This document shows, one piece after another, positions 1 through 11,800 of a DNA stretch of 64,000 bases. Numbering within the stretch: position 1 is the stretch's first letter; the number at the start of each line of letters is the position of its first letter. The stretch comes from Amanita rubescens. Lineage: Eukaryota; Basidiomycota; Agaricomycetes; Agaricales; Amanitaceae. The position numbers and the translations under genes are program-made. Below the pieces are notes generated by a model, which searched no databases, was not told the DNA's origin, and saw nothing but the letters and a program-made list of their open reading frames with translations. The stretch lies in assembly GCA_015039365.1 (NCBI GenBank), contig WION01000037.1, positions 1-64,000 on the forward strand, in the 5' to 3' direction.

Positions 1-913
1 CGGTTGTTATCTCTTGAGGCTTCTGCCGTTCCGCAGGGATTGTTCATATCTACGACATGCCGCTCTGTGGAAGCCATTGCTGATTCACTTGATTCCCTCT
101 TTTCTTCTACTACATTTCACAAGAAGAATTATAAGAAACATTTGGAGATTCTGAACATCGCCTTACAATACGTTTTGATGCATGGTATTCCTCCTCTTGC
201 CCGCTTTTCGAAAACGAGCAAAAGAAAGCGTAAACGAGATGTCACGGATTCAGAATCTCGAGAGGATCCTCTTGATCGCTTCTTCGCGCTCTTGCACAGC
301 AGGATATTCAGTCGTATCATCGCTACGACCTGTCGGCTGTCAAGAATTTACCTTGGGGGCTTATTATTATCCAACGCTGACGCTTCACACGTCGATGGCC
401 AAGCTTCTAGAGCAACCGACGGATTCCAGGAAGCATCAGGGGACCTCCGCGCAGGAGTGACGCTACTCTTCGAACGAAATGCGCGTCTTTTATTCACGGA
501 TCCGCCATCAGTTGGTGGGATAACCGATCAATTTCTTGCAATCAAATTATCAGAACTGCATGCTTCTCTGGCTCTGGAAACGGTCTCTGAACTTGATAAA
601 GTTATATTTGGAAACTCCGTCAATGCTTCGGCTGCCCCGCCATCAACCGTGCCTGGCGGTTGTCGCTCCGTTACAGATGGAAGACCCGAGGATGCGTTCA
701 AAGGGTCTGGTATGTGAATCCGTTACTGAATCCGAAGCAAAGCGAACAATATCATTTGTAGACATCAGGTCTAGTCATAGTGTTCATCAGCGAGTGGAAC
801 GTTTAGCTATTAAAGATGCTGTGTGGTATTTGTGTCATGTCATGCATGTCCTCCTTGGAGGAAGTAACGCAGGTGGAGCTGAATCTGAAGAAAGGTATGC
901 CCATTTTGCATAG
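1..913 (+). CDS. 3' part of an unrecognised gene (partial)
   Basis: An open frame enters from the left edge and runs to about base 717. A second open frame continues to 913, so the two are probably exons of one gene joined by a short intron near 710-740. The protein is helical-looking, with a basic KRKRKR stretch near residue 75 that could be a nuclear signal. I recognise no family. A large nucleolar or scaffold protein would fit, but that is a guess. The 5' end lies outside the window and the splice junction is uncertain. Confidence 0.4.
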
Positions 914-2407
914 CAGTATCCATGCTCACGTAAATCGATGCCAGTCCCGGTGGGGTTAATGTCAAATGCATTCATGATCAAAGAGCCAGCACAATATTAC
1001 TAGAAGCCGCACAGGATATCCTATTTCGCCTTGTGATTAGATGCCGAAAGGAAATAACGAAAGATAAGGGTAATATCTACATTTGAACCTTCGAAACAGC
1101 TCAACAATAGTGCAATAGCGAATAGCGCCGACTCGTTATTGGGTCACGCGAGCGAGCATGAGTTAAAACGACGGACGGCTCAAGAGAACTCCATTGGGGT
1201 TGACAAATTCAGTGATGGAAGACAACAGGTTAGGATTTCTCTTCTCGAAGGCGCGCCGCACAGGATGACAACGGGAATAGACCGGAGAAACTACCGTATC
1301 GGACGTGGATGAAATGAAGGGTGGGAAGAACGAAGAACGACGCTCTTGTGTGTCTTATGAGAGTGGTGGAATGGGGCAAAATACACGTCCGATGATAGAC
1401 GATGTGACGTATAACATGTTAATGGGTGTCGTCGAGCGTTTCGTTCTATGTAAATGCCTATCATGACGGTGCATTGTACCCAATAGAGGATGGTGTTTCA
1501 AGTTACTTAATGATTAGGATATTGCTGGGAAGTGATGAACTTTGATTAAGGTGCTTATCAGCGATGAGAACGGCATATGCGATAATGGTCAGCTCAAGGT
1601 TAGTAGCAATGAGTTGTCAAAGATTACCTGAGGTAGAACGGGATGGTATTAAATGAATGCTGGCAGGGTGTGGCTTGACGCGTTTCCATCAAGATGCTTC
1701 AAGAGAAGAAAGAAAGGGATAAGGGTTGTGTCATAATGAGCGTCGGTGGATGATGTGGTCTGCCATGAGGCAAAGACAAGGATCACATCCACATGTCATA
1801 AGAAGCTACGTGGGGGAATGTGCTAACGGTGGCTATTGGTGGCCCTCAAAATGCATTCCGTGGAGACAGGTTGGGGTATGTGGGCGGAGATACTTAATGT
1901 AGCATGCGGAAGGATAGTTGGTCCGCAACAATAATTCTCAGACTAAAACTGTTTCTCGAGACGGGGATGGGAGAGTTGTGGATCGTTTTACGTGTCGGAA
2001 GTAGTTTCTTGACAACAAGCAATAAGGGTACATATGATGCTGCGACTAGGGCGGGAGAGATAAAACCGGGCCTTGATGATCACGTGGGGTGATGGCCCTG
2101 CAACCCCGAGGGGAGAGAGATATATGATTGTGGGAGGGGCTATGTTAGATGTGGAAACTGAAAGGAGAGAAAGACCGAGAAGAAGAAGCGGTGGCGTTTG
2201 AGTGTGTGTGTGTGTGTGTGTAAGGATGAAGCGTGTTGGAGTTGAGCGGGAGTGTTTTGATGTATTTTGTGAGGGGCGAGGAGTGTGAGATTGTCGGCAA
2301 GTGTACAAACAGTCGGGGTCGTCGGTGCGGGTGAGGCGAAATTTTTTTTGAGGGACGGAGACCGCGTGAAATTATGAGCCGGAGTCATCCGCTATCTAGA
2401 TCTATCT
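914..2407. other. Intergenic stretch, no gene seen
   Basis: About 1.5 kb without convincing coding sequence: open frames are short, lack family motifs and do not join across plausible introns. It is purine-rich on the plus strand with several GGGATAAGGG-like stretches. The right end should hold the promoter of the FYVE gene. Confidence 0.5.
2202..2221. repeat. (GT)10 microsatellite
   Basis: Ten uninterrupted GT units, about 190 bp upstream of the FYVE gene start codon. The tract is pure and therefore probably length-polymorphic. Confidence 0.95.
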
Positions 2408-3581
2408 ATGGCCACCCTCTCATATAACCTTCCCCCTCCATCACCTCCTCATTCCCCGATCCTTTTCCCTATGTCCATCCTTGCCGTAGCTATCGCTGCA
2501 ATATCCTCCTCTTCTCCCTCTCCTTCACCTTCACCTTCTTCTCCATGCCCCTCATCTTCCTCATCCGCGCCCGACTTTCCCTCCGTCACGCGACACAACG
2601 AACATCTTGCTGTCCTGCTCCCTAAGGATTTATGGAAGGTGATTAATATCCTCCCCTTTTGCACATATCTCTTACCTAACCCACCAAGTCCGATGACCTT
2701 GCCTCTCGTTGTGATAGATTCGGTTGCCCTGTCAAATTCTCCATCTTTGAGCGTAGACACGTATGTATTCTCCCTACCTACCTTTGTTCCTCTAGCTAAT
2801 CAGTTCACAGCATTGCCGTAAGTGTGGTGGTGTCTTCTGCAATACCTGCTCCTCTCGAACAACGCGTCTCTTGGATACCTCGTCTCTTGACTTCATGCAC
2901 CCACCTAAGGGAGCACCGATATCCATATATGATTCACCCACCTCCCCCGTAATCGATTGTCGCGTCTGTGACGACTGTTGGAGTCAAATTTATGGCCGCA
3001 ACCAGCCGTCGCGTTCCCCCAATTCCTCCACTTCTTCCCTGCGTTCACAACCCTCCCCGATCATTCCCTCTGGTGCAGCAGACTCGTCATCAAGTGGCGA
3101 GAGCTCGCTTTGTAGTAGCGTGGTTGCCACTCCCCCTAATGGATCGTTCCTGGGCTTTGCGTCACCGCATAAACCACGGTCCCTGCATACCACTTCCAGC
3201 GTCTCTAGTATCGAAGGGCTCGTCACTCGCCCTAAACGCATGTCCGTCAGACATTCACATCTACCACTTCCTGTTGAACTACCTAAAGAACGTTCATACG
3301 GCGAGCTCGACGCTTATCCTCTTAGACGGTCTAGTGTTTTATGCAAGGCAACTGGTGGTGGCCGCTGGGAACCCAAGCCGTGCCCAGTGTACGCGGGTAA
3401 TCGCCCACCCGTCTCAGGGGGGAAAGCTCCCTTTGAGATTGAAATGGAAAACCAAGAAAGGGAAGAACGCTTACGAAGACTTAACCCTGTCGTAAAAGAT
3501 GGCGACTTTCAATATCGCTTCTCAAAGGAGCCAGAACCAATAATTATATCATCAAGTCCATATCATCTTGCAACCTTTTGA
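2408..3581 (+). CDS. FYVE zinc-finger protein (PI3P-binding, endosomal)
   Basis: Three exons (2408-2638, 2689-2760, 2811-3581) separated by two 50-nt introns give a 357-aa protein; all three exons are whole codons. The N-terminus is Pro/Ser-rich low complexity. A FYVE finger spans about residues 76-158, split over all three exons: WKSD (WxxD motif), then RRHHCRKCG (the basic phosphoinositide-binding motif) and RVCDDC. All eight zinc ligands are present (C85, C90, C103, C106, C111, C114, C154, C157). FYVE domains bind phosphatidylinositol 3-phosphate on endosomes and vacuoles. The ~200-residue C-terminal tail is Ser/Pro-rich and probably disordered. There is no RING, kinase or VHS domain, so this is not a Pib1, Fab1 or Vps27 orthologue; the exact role is unknown. 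The loop between the third and fourth Cys pairs is longer than usual. Confidence 0.85.
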
Positions 3582-4103
3582 TTTGTGGCCGCATGAGCCT
3601 TCCCTTACCCTGCACTTCGTGCCGTCCGCCACTCCTCATGGCAGCTGCATTATTATTATGCCGCGAATGATCCCTATCTTTATTGTTGTATATTGCTGTC
3701 AGCTGTACTCGTAATGGCCTGCTTCGTGCCAGCTTGCTCTTATATGCTCCATCGACCCTCCGCCTATACCTCTGCTCTTGTGCAACCCCCACCCTACATT
3801 ATTGTCGATATCGCTGGGCATTTGCCTCAGCTACCCTGTACATATTCATCTTGATCATGCGCTACCCCGTACTTGGTTACATGTTTTTCAATTCCTTCTG
3901 CGGTTATTAGGTTTATGCTCTTGTTATTGTCTACCGTATGGGACGTGTAATTAATCGAATTAGGACTTATGGTCCTGAAATAGACGATTGCCTTGGACCT
4001 ACAACTATCATTTTCCTTGTTTCAGAAATTGTTCCGTTGGAAAATAGACACAAACAAACGCGCCGCGTCACAGCGAAGTTTTCGACTGATCATCATTCTC
4101 CTT
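3582..4103. other. Spacer between FYVE gene and mL38 gene
   Basis: About 520 bp, AT-richer than the flanking exons. It holds the 3' UTR of the FYVE gene and the promoter of the mL38 gene. No additional ORF with family motifs was seen. Confidence 0.5.
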
Positions 4104-5755
4104 ATGTCCGCCCTGCGTTGGCTCAATGCCTCGCGTTCCTTGGCTCTGTTCAGCGCGAGGAGAAACATTGCTCTCGCGTCATCAGAAGCTACGAATGTAG
4201 CTCCTCCGCCTCAGATCCCAACCCCAACGACACCCAACGCCGTTCAAGCAGGGCGACAGCAACGTGGACGTCGGCGGCGAAAACGGAAAATCGAGACCCG
4301 AAGACCCTCCATTTCAACTGAGACTCCACGCAAATGGAATAGGCCACTAGCCGAAGGTGTTCTGCCAGCATATGACTTGGCGCTTCAACTTATTCAGAAG
4401 GATAGCGGTGGTCTGAAGCTAGAAGCACGCGCTCTCCAAGCTGAAATAGATGCTGCGGAAGCCAAGATACAATCCAAGTTCACAGAGAGAGACGCTGGTA
4501 AGGTTTTCGAGGAAGGGGTACTGGAAGCAATGGATCAGGAGATTGAGGACATGAGAAAGAGGCAACATATACTGGAGGTTCAGAGCGAAGTTAATTTTCC
4601 CAGCATGCGATGGCAAGTGACCAATGCTATGGGTGCGTAAACGTTTTTTCTACCTGCAATTGCTTATGAGACCGGGACATTAGTGGACATGACGAAACCC
4701 TCTCATCGACATTTGTTGGAACAGAGGTGGCGCAAGGAGGGTGCGCTTGATCTCCTTGTATGTTTTTACTCCTTGATCTCAACCATTTTGGACTAACTGG
4801 GGGCATTGCAGATGGAACGGGTTTACCAGATGCATGTAGTACCGGATATTTTACCAGAGATGCACCCCTCCGTGGATCTACGTGTCACGGCTACGGCCTT
4901 GGGCCAAGAAATACTTCTCCGGAAGACGACAGACAAGGAAGTAGAACCTGGTGTCTTCCTTCTTCCTCATCAAGTAAATATCAATGATATATATCTCCGC
5001 GCCCTCTGACATTGCACGTAGACTCTGAATCCGCCTAAATTATATGCCAACGTGTTTCACACCGATACGAGATTCTATACGATGCTCCTTGTGGATTTGG
5101 GTAGGTACCCGATATCTCGTTTCCAGTACTGCTGGTGCTAATCAGCGATTCAAGACGTTCCTGACCAAGAAAACGCTGCATTCACTACATTTCTGCACTG
5201 GATGAAGTGAGTTACCCGTGGATATGAGTTTCCAAACTAAACTCCTCTGAATTTAGGCCAAACATCCCGCTCTCTGCTATTCACCGTGACCGTATTCTCG
5301 ACCTCAACACACACACCGCTTATATTCCCCCACACCCTCAACATGGCACGCCATATCATCGCTATGTTTTCCTTCTTTTACCACACCCCCCCGCTTCGGG
5401 CGCACAGGATTATACCCTGAATGCGGCTGCTCGAGCATCGCCAGGTCAAGTCACGTCTGCGTATCTGGACATACCCGTGGTGAACAACGCAGAACGCAAA
5501 GGGTTTGATATACGCGCGTTTATGCAGCAGTGGGGCCTGGACAGATCGAAAGGAGGAGGTATTCACATGTTTAGACAAATCTGGAACGAAAGCGTTTCGA
5601 AGATATACAAAAACGTACTTGGTGAGTTCTTAATTATCTTTGCGTGGTAGGCCCAGGCAGCTCATCTGTCAGCAGGTGAAGAAGAGCCACGTTATGGCCG
5701 TCCTCGCAAACCTGATCCATACGCCAAACTGAAACAGTCCAGGCGTTATGTTTAA
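4104..5755 (+). CDS. MRPL35: Mitochondrial large-subunit ribosomal protein mL38 (fungal MRPL35)
   Basis: Seven exons (4104-4632, 4684-4757, 4812-4973, 5022-5100, 5155-5206, 5257-5621, 5676-5755) joined by 48-54-nt introns give an in-frame 446-aa product. The N-terminus is rich in Arg, Ser and Ala (mitochondrial presequence type), followed by a coiled-coil stretch at about 95-150. A phosphatidylethanolamine-binding-protein fold follows: residues VDLDVPD (the DPDxP-type segment), FLHWM, and a PYHRYVFLLL strand. The MERVYQMHVVPDILPEMHPS segment is characteristic of fungal mL38. The protein is a structural component of the mitoribosome large subunit, and its PEBP domain has no known lipid-signalling role there. 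The ATG at 4104 was chosen because it begins a targeting-like peptide. Confidence 0.9.
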
Positions 5756-6619
5756 AATAATGTTAATCTGTACGTATATACCCCACATTCCTGTTTATTC
5801 TTAGTCGTTCTAATACAGACTCAAGTTAGATCATGAATAGCTCTCGACGCTTCTCCTGTCGCGAGATCATCCTGGAGGCTAGAAATATCAATCACCATGT
5901 TACAGCGTGCATCATAGTTACAACGCTAATAGCTTTTGGCATGGTACCAGGGTTATATATATGCATGCAGGTGGTTGACTTTTCAACATCCCTTCCCCAT
6001 TTATCGTATGCGTCAAGACCGCGCGTGTGCCTTTTAAACAATCTGGTTGGGATCTGAAAGAGTGGGAACGACGGCAACCTCGCATCATGACGGAAGTTAC
6101 CATCTTGAGCGACATCAGTGTTTGCGCGACAGCCGTGTAGTCGCGTTTGAGGTTTAAAGTCAGGTTCGCGTCTCACCGCACTTGAGATCCAAATTTAGCC
6201 TTGTTGCATCAGCTAGATCGTTTATGGATGGAATACATTCGAGGCAGGGGTACGGATCAGGTATCCACTCCACCAATGAGAGTCGCTCCGTCGGACTGAT
6301 TGTTGAACATTGAACATTGTTGAAACGTGCCTATTCCCATGCCACTGGTATGGTGTCACGGTCACCTCGGACCGCAGGTTCTGCGAGGTCTACACTCCAG
6401 TTAAAAAGAACTTCTCATGTCAAGCGTGTCAAGATGGACTTGGCATGCACAAACTGACAGTTATCACGTCTTGCAGGGATAGCAAGGCCATGTGAATGGC
6501 GTAATATTATGTAGATCGTCGTGATCTCTAGAATATAATACGTATATGTTAGCGTGATAACTACAGGCATCATTAACGGGTGCAATACAAGACTAACAGT
6601 CAATACATAAGCAATTTAT
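5756..6619. other. Convergent intergenic region
   Basis: Lies between the convergent 3' ends of the mL38 gene (plus) and DOT1 (minus). It holds both 3' UTRs. Short open frames here carry no motif and are not supported as genes. Confidence 0.5.
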
Positions 6620-8846
6620 TTACCTTCGTGTCCTTGTGCCACGCGTTCTGGTGTTCTCAAACCGCTCGCGTATCTGAGCATACCCAGCGCGATCCACTCT
6701 ATGAATGTAGTATGAACCTCCGTTTATTCCCCACGAAACACTGCCAGAATGATATGGGCGTTCTGTGACATCAAATATAGCGCTAATATCGTCAACCTGG
6801 GAGAAAAGGATTAGCTCGAATGTTGAATGTAACATGCATCTCGTACATTGCGTTCCGTTACGCGCGCATTCAACGAACTGACGAATGGAGACAATGATAC
6901 GACGATTGCGCCCTCTTTAAGATCAAGGAATTTCGGTCGAAGCGCCTCGTTTACTACGACATTGTCAGCTCGAGAGGCGAAAAAATGATAAGTAAGAACT
7001 GACGGCTCTCTTCAAAGACTTTGTTGTCAACCAGAATCACATCAGCTTGAGGGATGAGTTCATCTACCCTCTTACTTGACAACATGTTCCCTTCTTCCAG
7101 CTCCACTTCGCCCATCCTAATACCCCACATTCGACATCTTATTCGCATCTGCTCGGCCATTTCTCGTGCAATTCTGGCGGGTGCAGGCATTAGTTCAATG
7201 CCATAACTTCTGCACCCGGTTTGCAGACTGGCTTGTATGACTACATTGCCAACGCCGCTTCCCAAGTCAAGAAAGAGCGATTCTTCCCGTAGCCCGGTAA
7301 TCTGGATAATCTCGTGAACCAATGATGGCATTAGTTCTCCATAGACGGTACTTGAAAATGCTTCATATTGCTTCAAGCTGACGACGTTGGGTCCGACAAC
7401 ACGCTGATAATTCTCCTCTATGATCCGCATTAACACCTTTTTCGGTAGGCCAAACTCCTCCCAGCTGTCAACCGCTTGTTGAAGGGCATTACAGGGAACT
7501 GGTGCAAAAAGGTCTGCAGGTAGCCTGGGATACTTGAGGGCGTGTAGTATAGCATTGATACGTGCCATAGCAGTGAGGAAAAGAGGGCCATCCTGACGAT
7601 TGATAGCACGCTTGACAGCCCTAAGAAGTGACATAGAGCTTGGCTGGGCAGAGGACGACGAGTGGGTAGTCACAGATGCTAGAGACAATAAATCTTCTTT
7701 GTCTATTGATTCGTCCGTGCTTGTTGAATCACATGAAGGTAAAGGAGATGATGAGCGAGAAGATGGTGGTGATACATTTTCTGACAATGAATCGCTGGGT
7801 ATCGTGCCGAAGAGGGCCTGTTGTTCACGAGTCAGATAGCCTGGAAATCCTTAGTGACCGAGCTTGATGACACGGATGATATGTCGTACATTCGATTATT
7901 GCATACAGTGTCTGTTCAAGATCTAATATTGGATTATAGTGATCCTTGTCCTTGGGCGCTAGCAGAATAAACCTGAAATTGGTCGTCAATACAGAGAACT
8001 GGATTAAATCTTTCGAGACATTGACCAAGGGACAAAGTTCCATTGGCAATCGCAAGACAAGAAGCTTCGTTTTCAATGTACGAGCTGAAAGAAGTACTGC
8101 AACAGCTCCAATGAGCCCCGTTGGCCAATGCCTCTGGCGGCGCGTGGCCCATACATACCTTTCCGATGCACCTGAGTTGGGATATTCCAGTTCTATATAT
8201 GGGTAACAGTGGGGATGCGGTTGAAATGATCTGTCCTTTGGGTCACTTGGGTTTCTGAAATCTGCATGGATAGTCAATGATAAGCGACCATCGCGCAGAG
8301 AATGCATAACGCACATCCTTTATATGTTTTCATCAATTTTTTGACCACCATTTCTGAGCTAAGGTGCCTTGGCCCTGGTGTTCCGTCGTCATCCACGCAC
8401 CACCGCCTTCTCTGGATTGGTATGTCGTTGCTGGTAGACGGGAAACAGGACGTTGAGCGTGACCTGCTGCTTCTGTAGATAGGTTCTGGTGATGGAGCAA
8501 GTGTTTGTTGGCGGCTGTGCGTACGAGAGGTTCGACCTTGTAAGACGTGTCTTGATTGTCTGGCCACGGTATTCACACAGACTCGGCGCGACTTTTTTGT
8601 GTGCAGAGTGTCTGAAATGTCTAGATCGAATTCCAGGCTGTCGGAGGAAGCCTTTCTCTTGTCGGACGAGGCGGAACGTGACGCAGAGGCGGACGCACGC
8701 GGCAGGTGTTGTTCCACGGAAAGGTGTGGAATGGGAGAGTAGTCTGAGTTGATTTGCGCGAGGTCCATCGTGACTGCATTGACGAAGGCTGAAGAGTGGA
8801 AGGAGAGGCCCAGGGAGGGCAGCTCGGAGGTTGTTGATGAGAGCAT
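6620..8846 (-). CDS. DOT1: DOT1 histone H3 lysine-79 methyltransferase
   Basis: Six exons on the minus strand (8846-8315, 8261-8159, 7972-7890, 7840-7004, 6953-6847, 6796-6620) give a frame-consistent 612-aa protein. The N-terminal ~150 residues are basic and Ser/Arg-rich, as expected for the nucleosome-binding tail of fungal Dot1. The catalytic core has the SAM-binding FLDLGSGVGN motif, the preceding YGELMPSLVHEII segment, the GIELMP acidic loop, VDNKVFEES (the variant of the usual NNF segment), and a C-terminal SVSWGINGGSYYIH segment. Dot1 mono-, di- and trimethylates H3K79 in the nucleosome core and acts in silencing, checkpoint and transcription. Introns are 49-53 nt apart from one of 186 nt (7973-8158). 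The start codon is 29 bp below the stop of the upstream helicase gene, so its promoter probably lies in that gene's last exons. Confidence 0.9.
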
Positions 8847-8875
8847 AAGACATTCAATTTGTTTATTGTTCCCCT

Positions 8876-11800
8876 TTAGTACAAATCATCATAGTACGCC
8901 AGCCCGGATATCCTCTCCTTCAAAATTCCTTTCTCAGCAGCCTCAAGATCCCACCTCATCTCTCCTATGGCGACGTTTGGAAACCTACGAATAAATGTGA
9001 CCGCCTCTTGAACAGTCGATCTGAGCGCTGCGTGATTTCTGCTCTGATGAATGTTCCCTTTCGGCCCCAGTGCCTCCTTCAACCTGCGAATTTCCTTATT
9101 ATGCGATCTGAGGCCTTTCGTCAGCTAGGAGGGGTAGTATAATCCCATACTCACGAAAGCTCTGTGAGAGCTGCGCTTGCCCAATCAATTTTTTCGGGTT
9201 CCAATCCGTTTCTCCACATATTCCTTGCGTTGGACTTTTTATCAGTAATATCTGCGTGTACAGTTTCCAAACAGGCTAGCAGATTTGGAAGAGGTCCTAG
9301 GTACAGGAGTCTGTACCGAGAACGCCTCGGCCATTCAAATGCTTGTGACTGCTCCAGGCATTCCATGAATTTACCACGTGTAAGTCGTGCTTCAGAGGAA
9401 TTCATTGACGTGGCTTTTCTTTGGAAATACCTCCTACAGGCATTTTGGATGATGGTTTGTTCCTCGTCAGTGAAAGTTGCTGTTTGCATAGGTAGAGTTT
9501 CTTGTGAAAATTCTTGCGGCTCTTCTTCAACATCATGTAGTTGGTTTTCGTCTGTCAACTCTTGATTCAATAATTCTGGATCGTGCTTTGCCTCGATGAC
9601 ATCGTTCACGATATTCTCCCAAACCTGTGGTGCCATCTCCTGTCCCCGTGAACGAGGCCAAGATTGGTGAAGGGCTGCTAGCAGATGAGGTTTATCAGTA
9701 TAATGGAGCTGTTGATAGTACTGTTCCTGGCACGCGTGTGCAGAAGTAGCCTTCTCTTGGTGACAAACAAGAATTAGTTGCTCTCTTGCCAGGCTGTAGG
9801 ACCCAGCATGCAACGCTACCACAATGTCTGACCAACGGTGCGATTGGAGATACCTATAACGTTTGAGATAACTGGTTGAACTCGAGATGCTACAGCGTCA
9901 CTTACATGTTACATAGAGGTGAAGCATCGTCAACGAGAGATGAAAGGCTCCCGAACATGTTCAAAATGCTTTGCCTGTGCTCCTCCAGATTATGCCCCAC
10001 TAATCGGATAAGCAATTCCGAGACAAATGAACCATAGAGCGCTACTCACGAAGGCAGATCGCTCTGCATCTAAAAGATGTCGTCGGAAACGTACACGTGA
10101 GGCTACTGTGGACTCCTTACAAACGAGTTATATAAATCCAGCAGATTATCGCTTGTTGAGATTCAAGCTTTACCGCCTGCGAATGGTACTGTAAATGTTC
10201 TATATGCGACTTCATATCAGATCAAAAGGGTATCATAGCGCCAATGACGAACCGGCTCCGTTACTTGCTAAAAGTTGGGATAGCAATGAGGAGATCACAT
10301 CAACCAGTAGTCGACTAAGCCGAATAGACTTCTTGACATTGCATCCAGACCAAATCATTAGCTTTATCCACCAGCTTTTGGGTAAAAGCACTTGGTGCAA
10401 TGCACCATAGCGCTGCGTTGATGCACAGATGATCGATTGCCCGCAAAGGAAATCCAGGTAATTACAGAGGACGCCCATGTCAATGGGCAAGCGTTTATCG
10501 ACGACATGCCTTACATATGCACTCAATAACAGGACGTGTGATGAATTTTCAAGACTCACTTGGAAAAAAGAATACCTTGTGTTAGGCTGGAAAGCCAGTT
10601 ATTCTCATCTCTGAGAGAGTTTATGGCTTCGAAAACGGTATATGTCCCATGCGGCGAGCGTAGGTAATCAAGGATGAGAGGGGATGTGGTGAATTTTGCA
10701 TGGTATATGTGATTATTGGACGCAGCGTTGTCAAATATCAAGCTGAGATCAAGAGATCTCAAAAGATAGGATGGCCGGCCGCACACAAGTTCCCGGATCC
10801 ATTCCTTCACCATGTGTAAGTATCGGCTGTAATTTGGGATGAGCGACGGGTTGAGCTGGGCTAATGAGCCCAGTTGATATAGGGATGGGTGAAGAGCTTC
10901 ATATAGTCCAGAGACCCAAATACTGAAAAAATGTCAGATGGTTCTGTCATTTGGCGAATAGTAGATGAACACCTCTGAAGTTGATTAAGTTCTTGAGGAT
11001 TCAAGAGCGAAGCACAGGCCTGCACAATGCTGATCTGAATGAGATAAACATGTATACGTTGGTTGTACCAGCCCGAATCATAGTCGGCAAGTTGCTGATG
11101 ATCCCCCGAGCAGTCTTTGTTCCGGCAATTGCCTTGCACAGTGAAGTCTACGCAAGGAGAGAGCACTCGGGAGTGAAGGCACGATTCGTTCTCTTGCAGA
11201 AGTAAATTTTTGAGATATGCCTCAAGGGTGTTTCGGTACACCCGTCTCAATGTCTCTCCACTGACCAAAAGGCTCTCCTTCACCCGTGTTGATGGGTAGA
11301 ATCCGTTTTCCTCAATGCGCGCATAGAAAAAAGTGCCTTTTGGTATGATGAACCGGTTACCCTTCGAATTCCAAACCCTAAAACCAAACAGTTGTGATGC
11401 AACAGGTAAATCCCTTGGATCGGTTCCGATGGCTAGTGCAGACAATGCCCAGATATACATCTCGAATGTTCGCAAGGATTCTATTAGCTCGGGTAATGTC
11501 ATTGCTTCGAAATGGGGGAGGCACCCTTGATAGAGCTGTTCAAAGCAGCGGGCAGATGCGGAAGAATTCTGTTTGTCGAAGAACATCTCGCCAAGTTTAC
11601 GTAGAGCTGAATGATGATTTGTATATATCCCGTGGAACATTTCAACCTTATCGTAAAGCTATGTAAAACATTGTTCACAGACGAGACAGACAAACTCACT
11701 TCTGCTAGTTCAGTTGACGAGAGATGATTCTTCTCTAGCTGATTAGAGAGGTCCAGGAGCTCTACGATAGGATTTGACGTGGCATTTTCGGCACGAAATC

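Noticed and set aside
1904..2308. Short ORFs at 1.9-2.3 kb as small genes
   Set aside because: Low-complexity, overlapping the GT microsatellite, no motif and no splice support.
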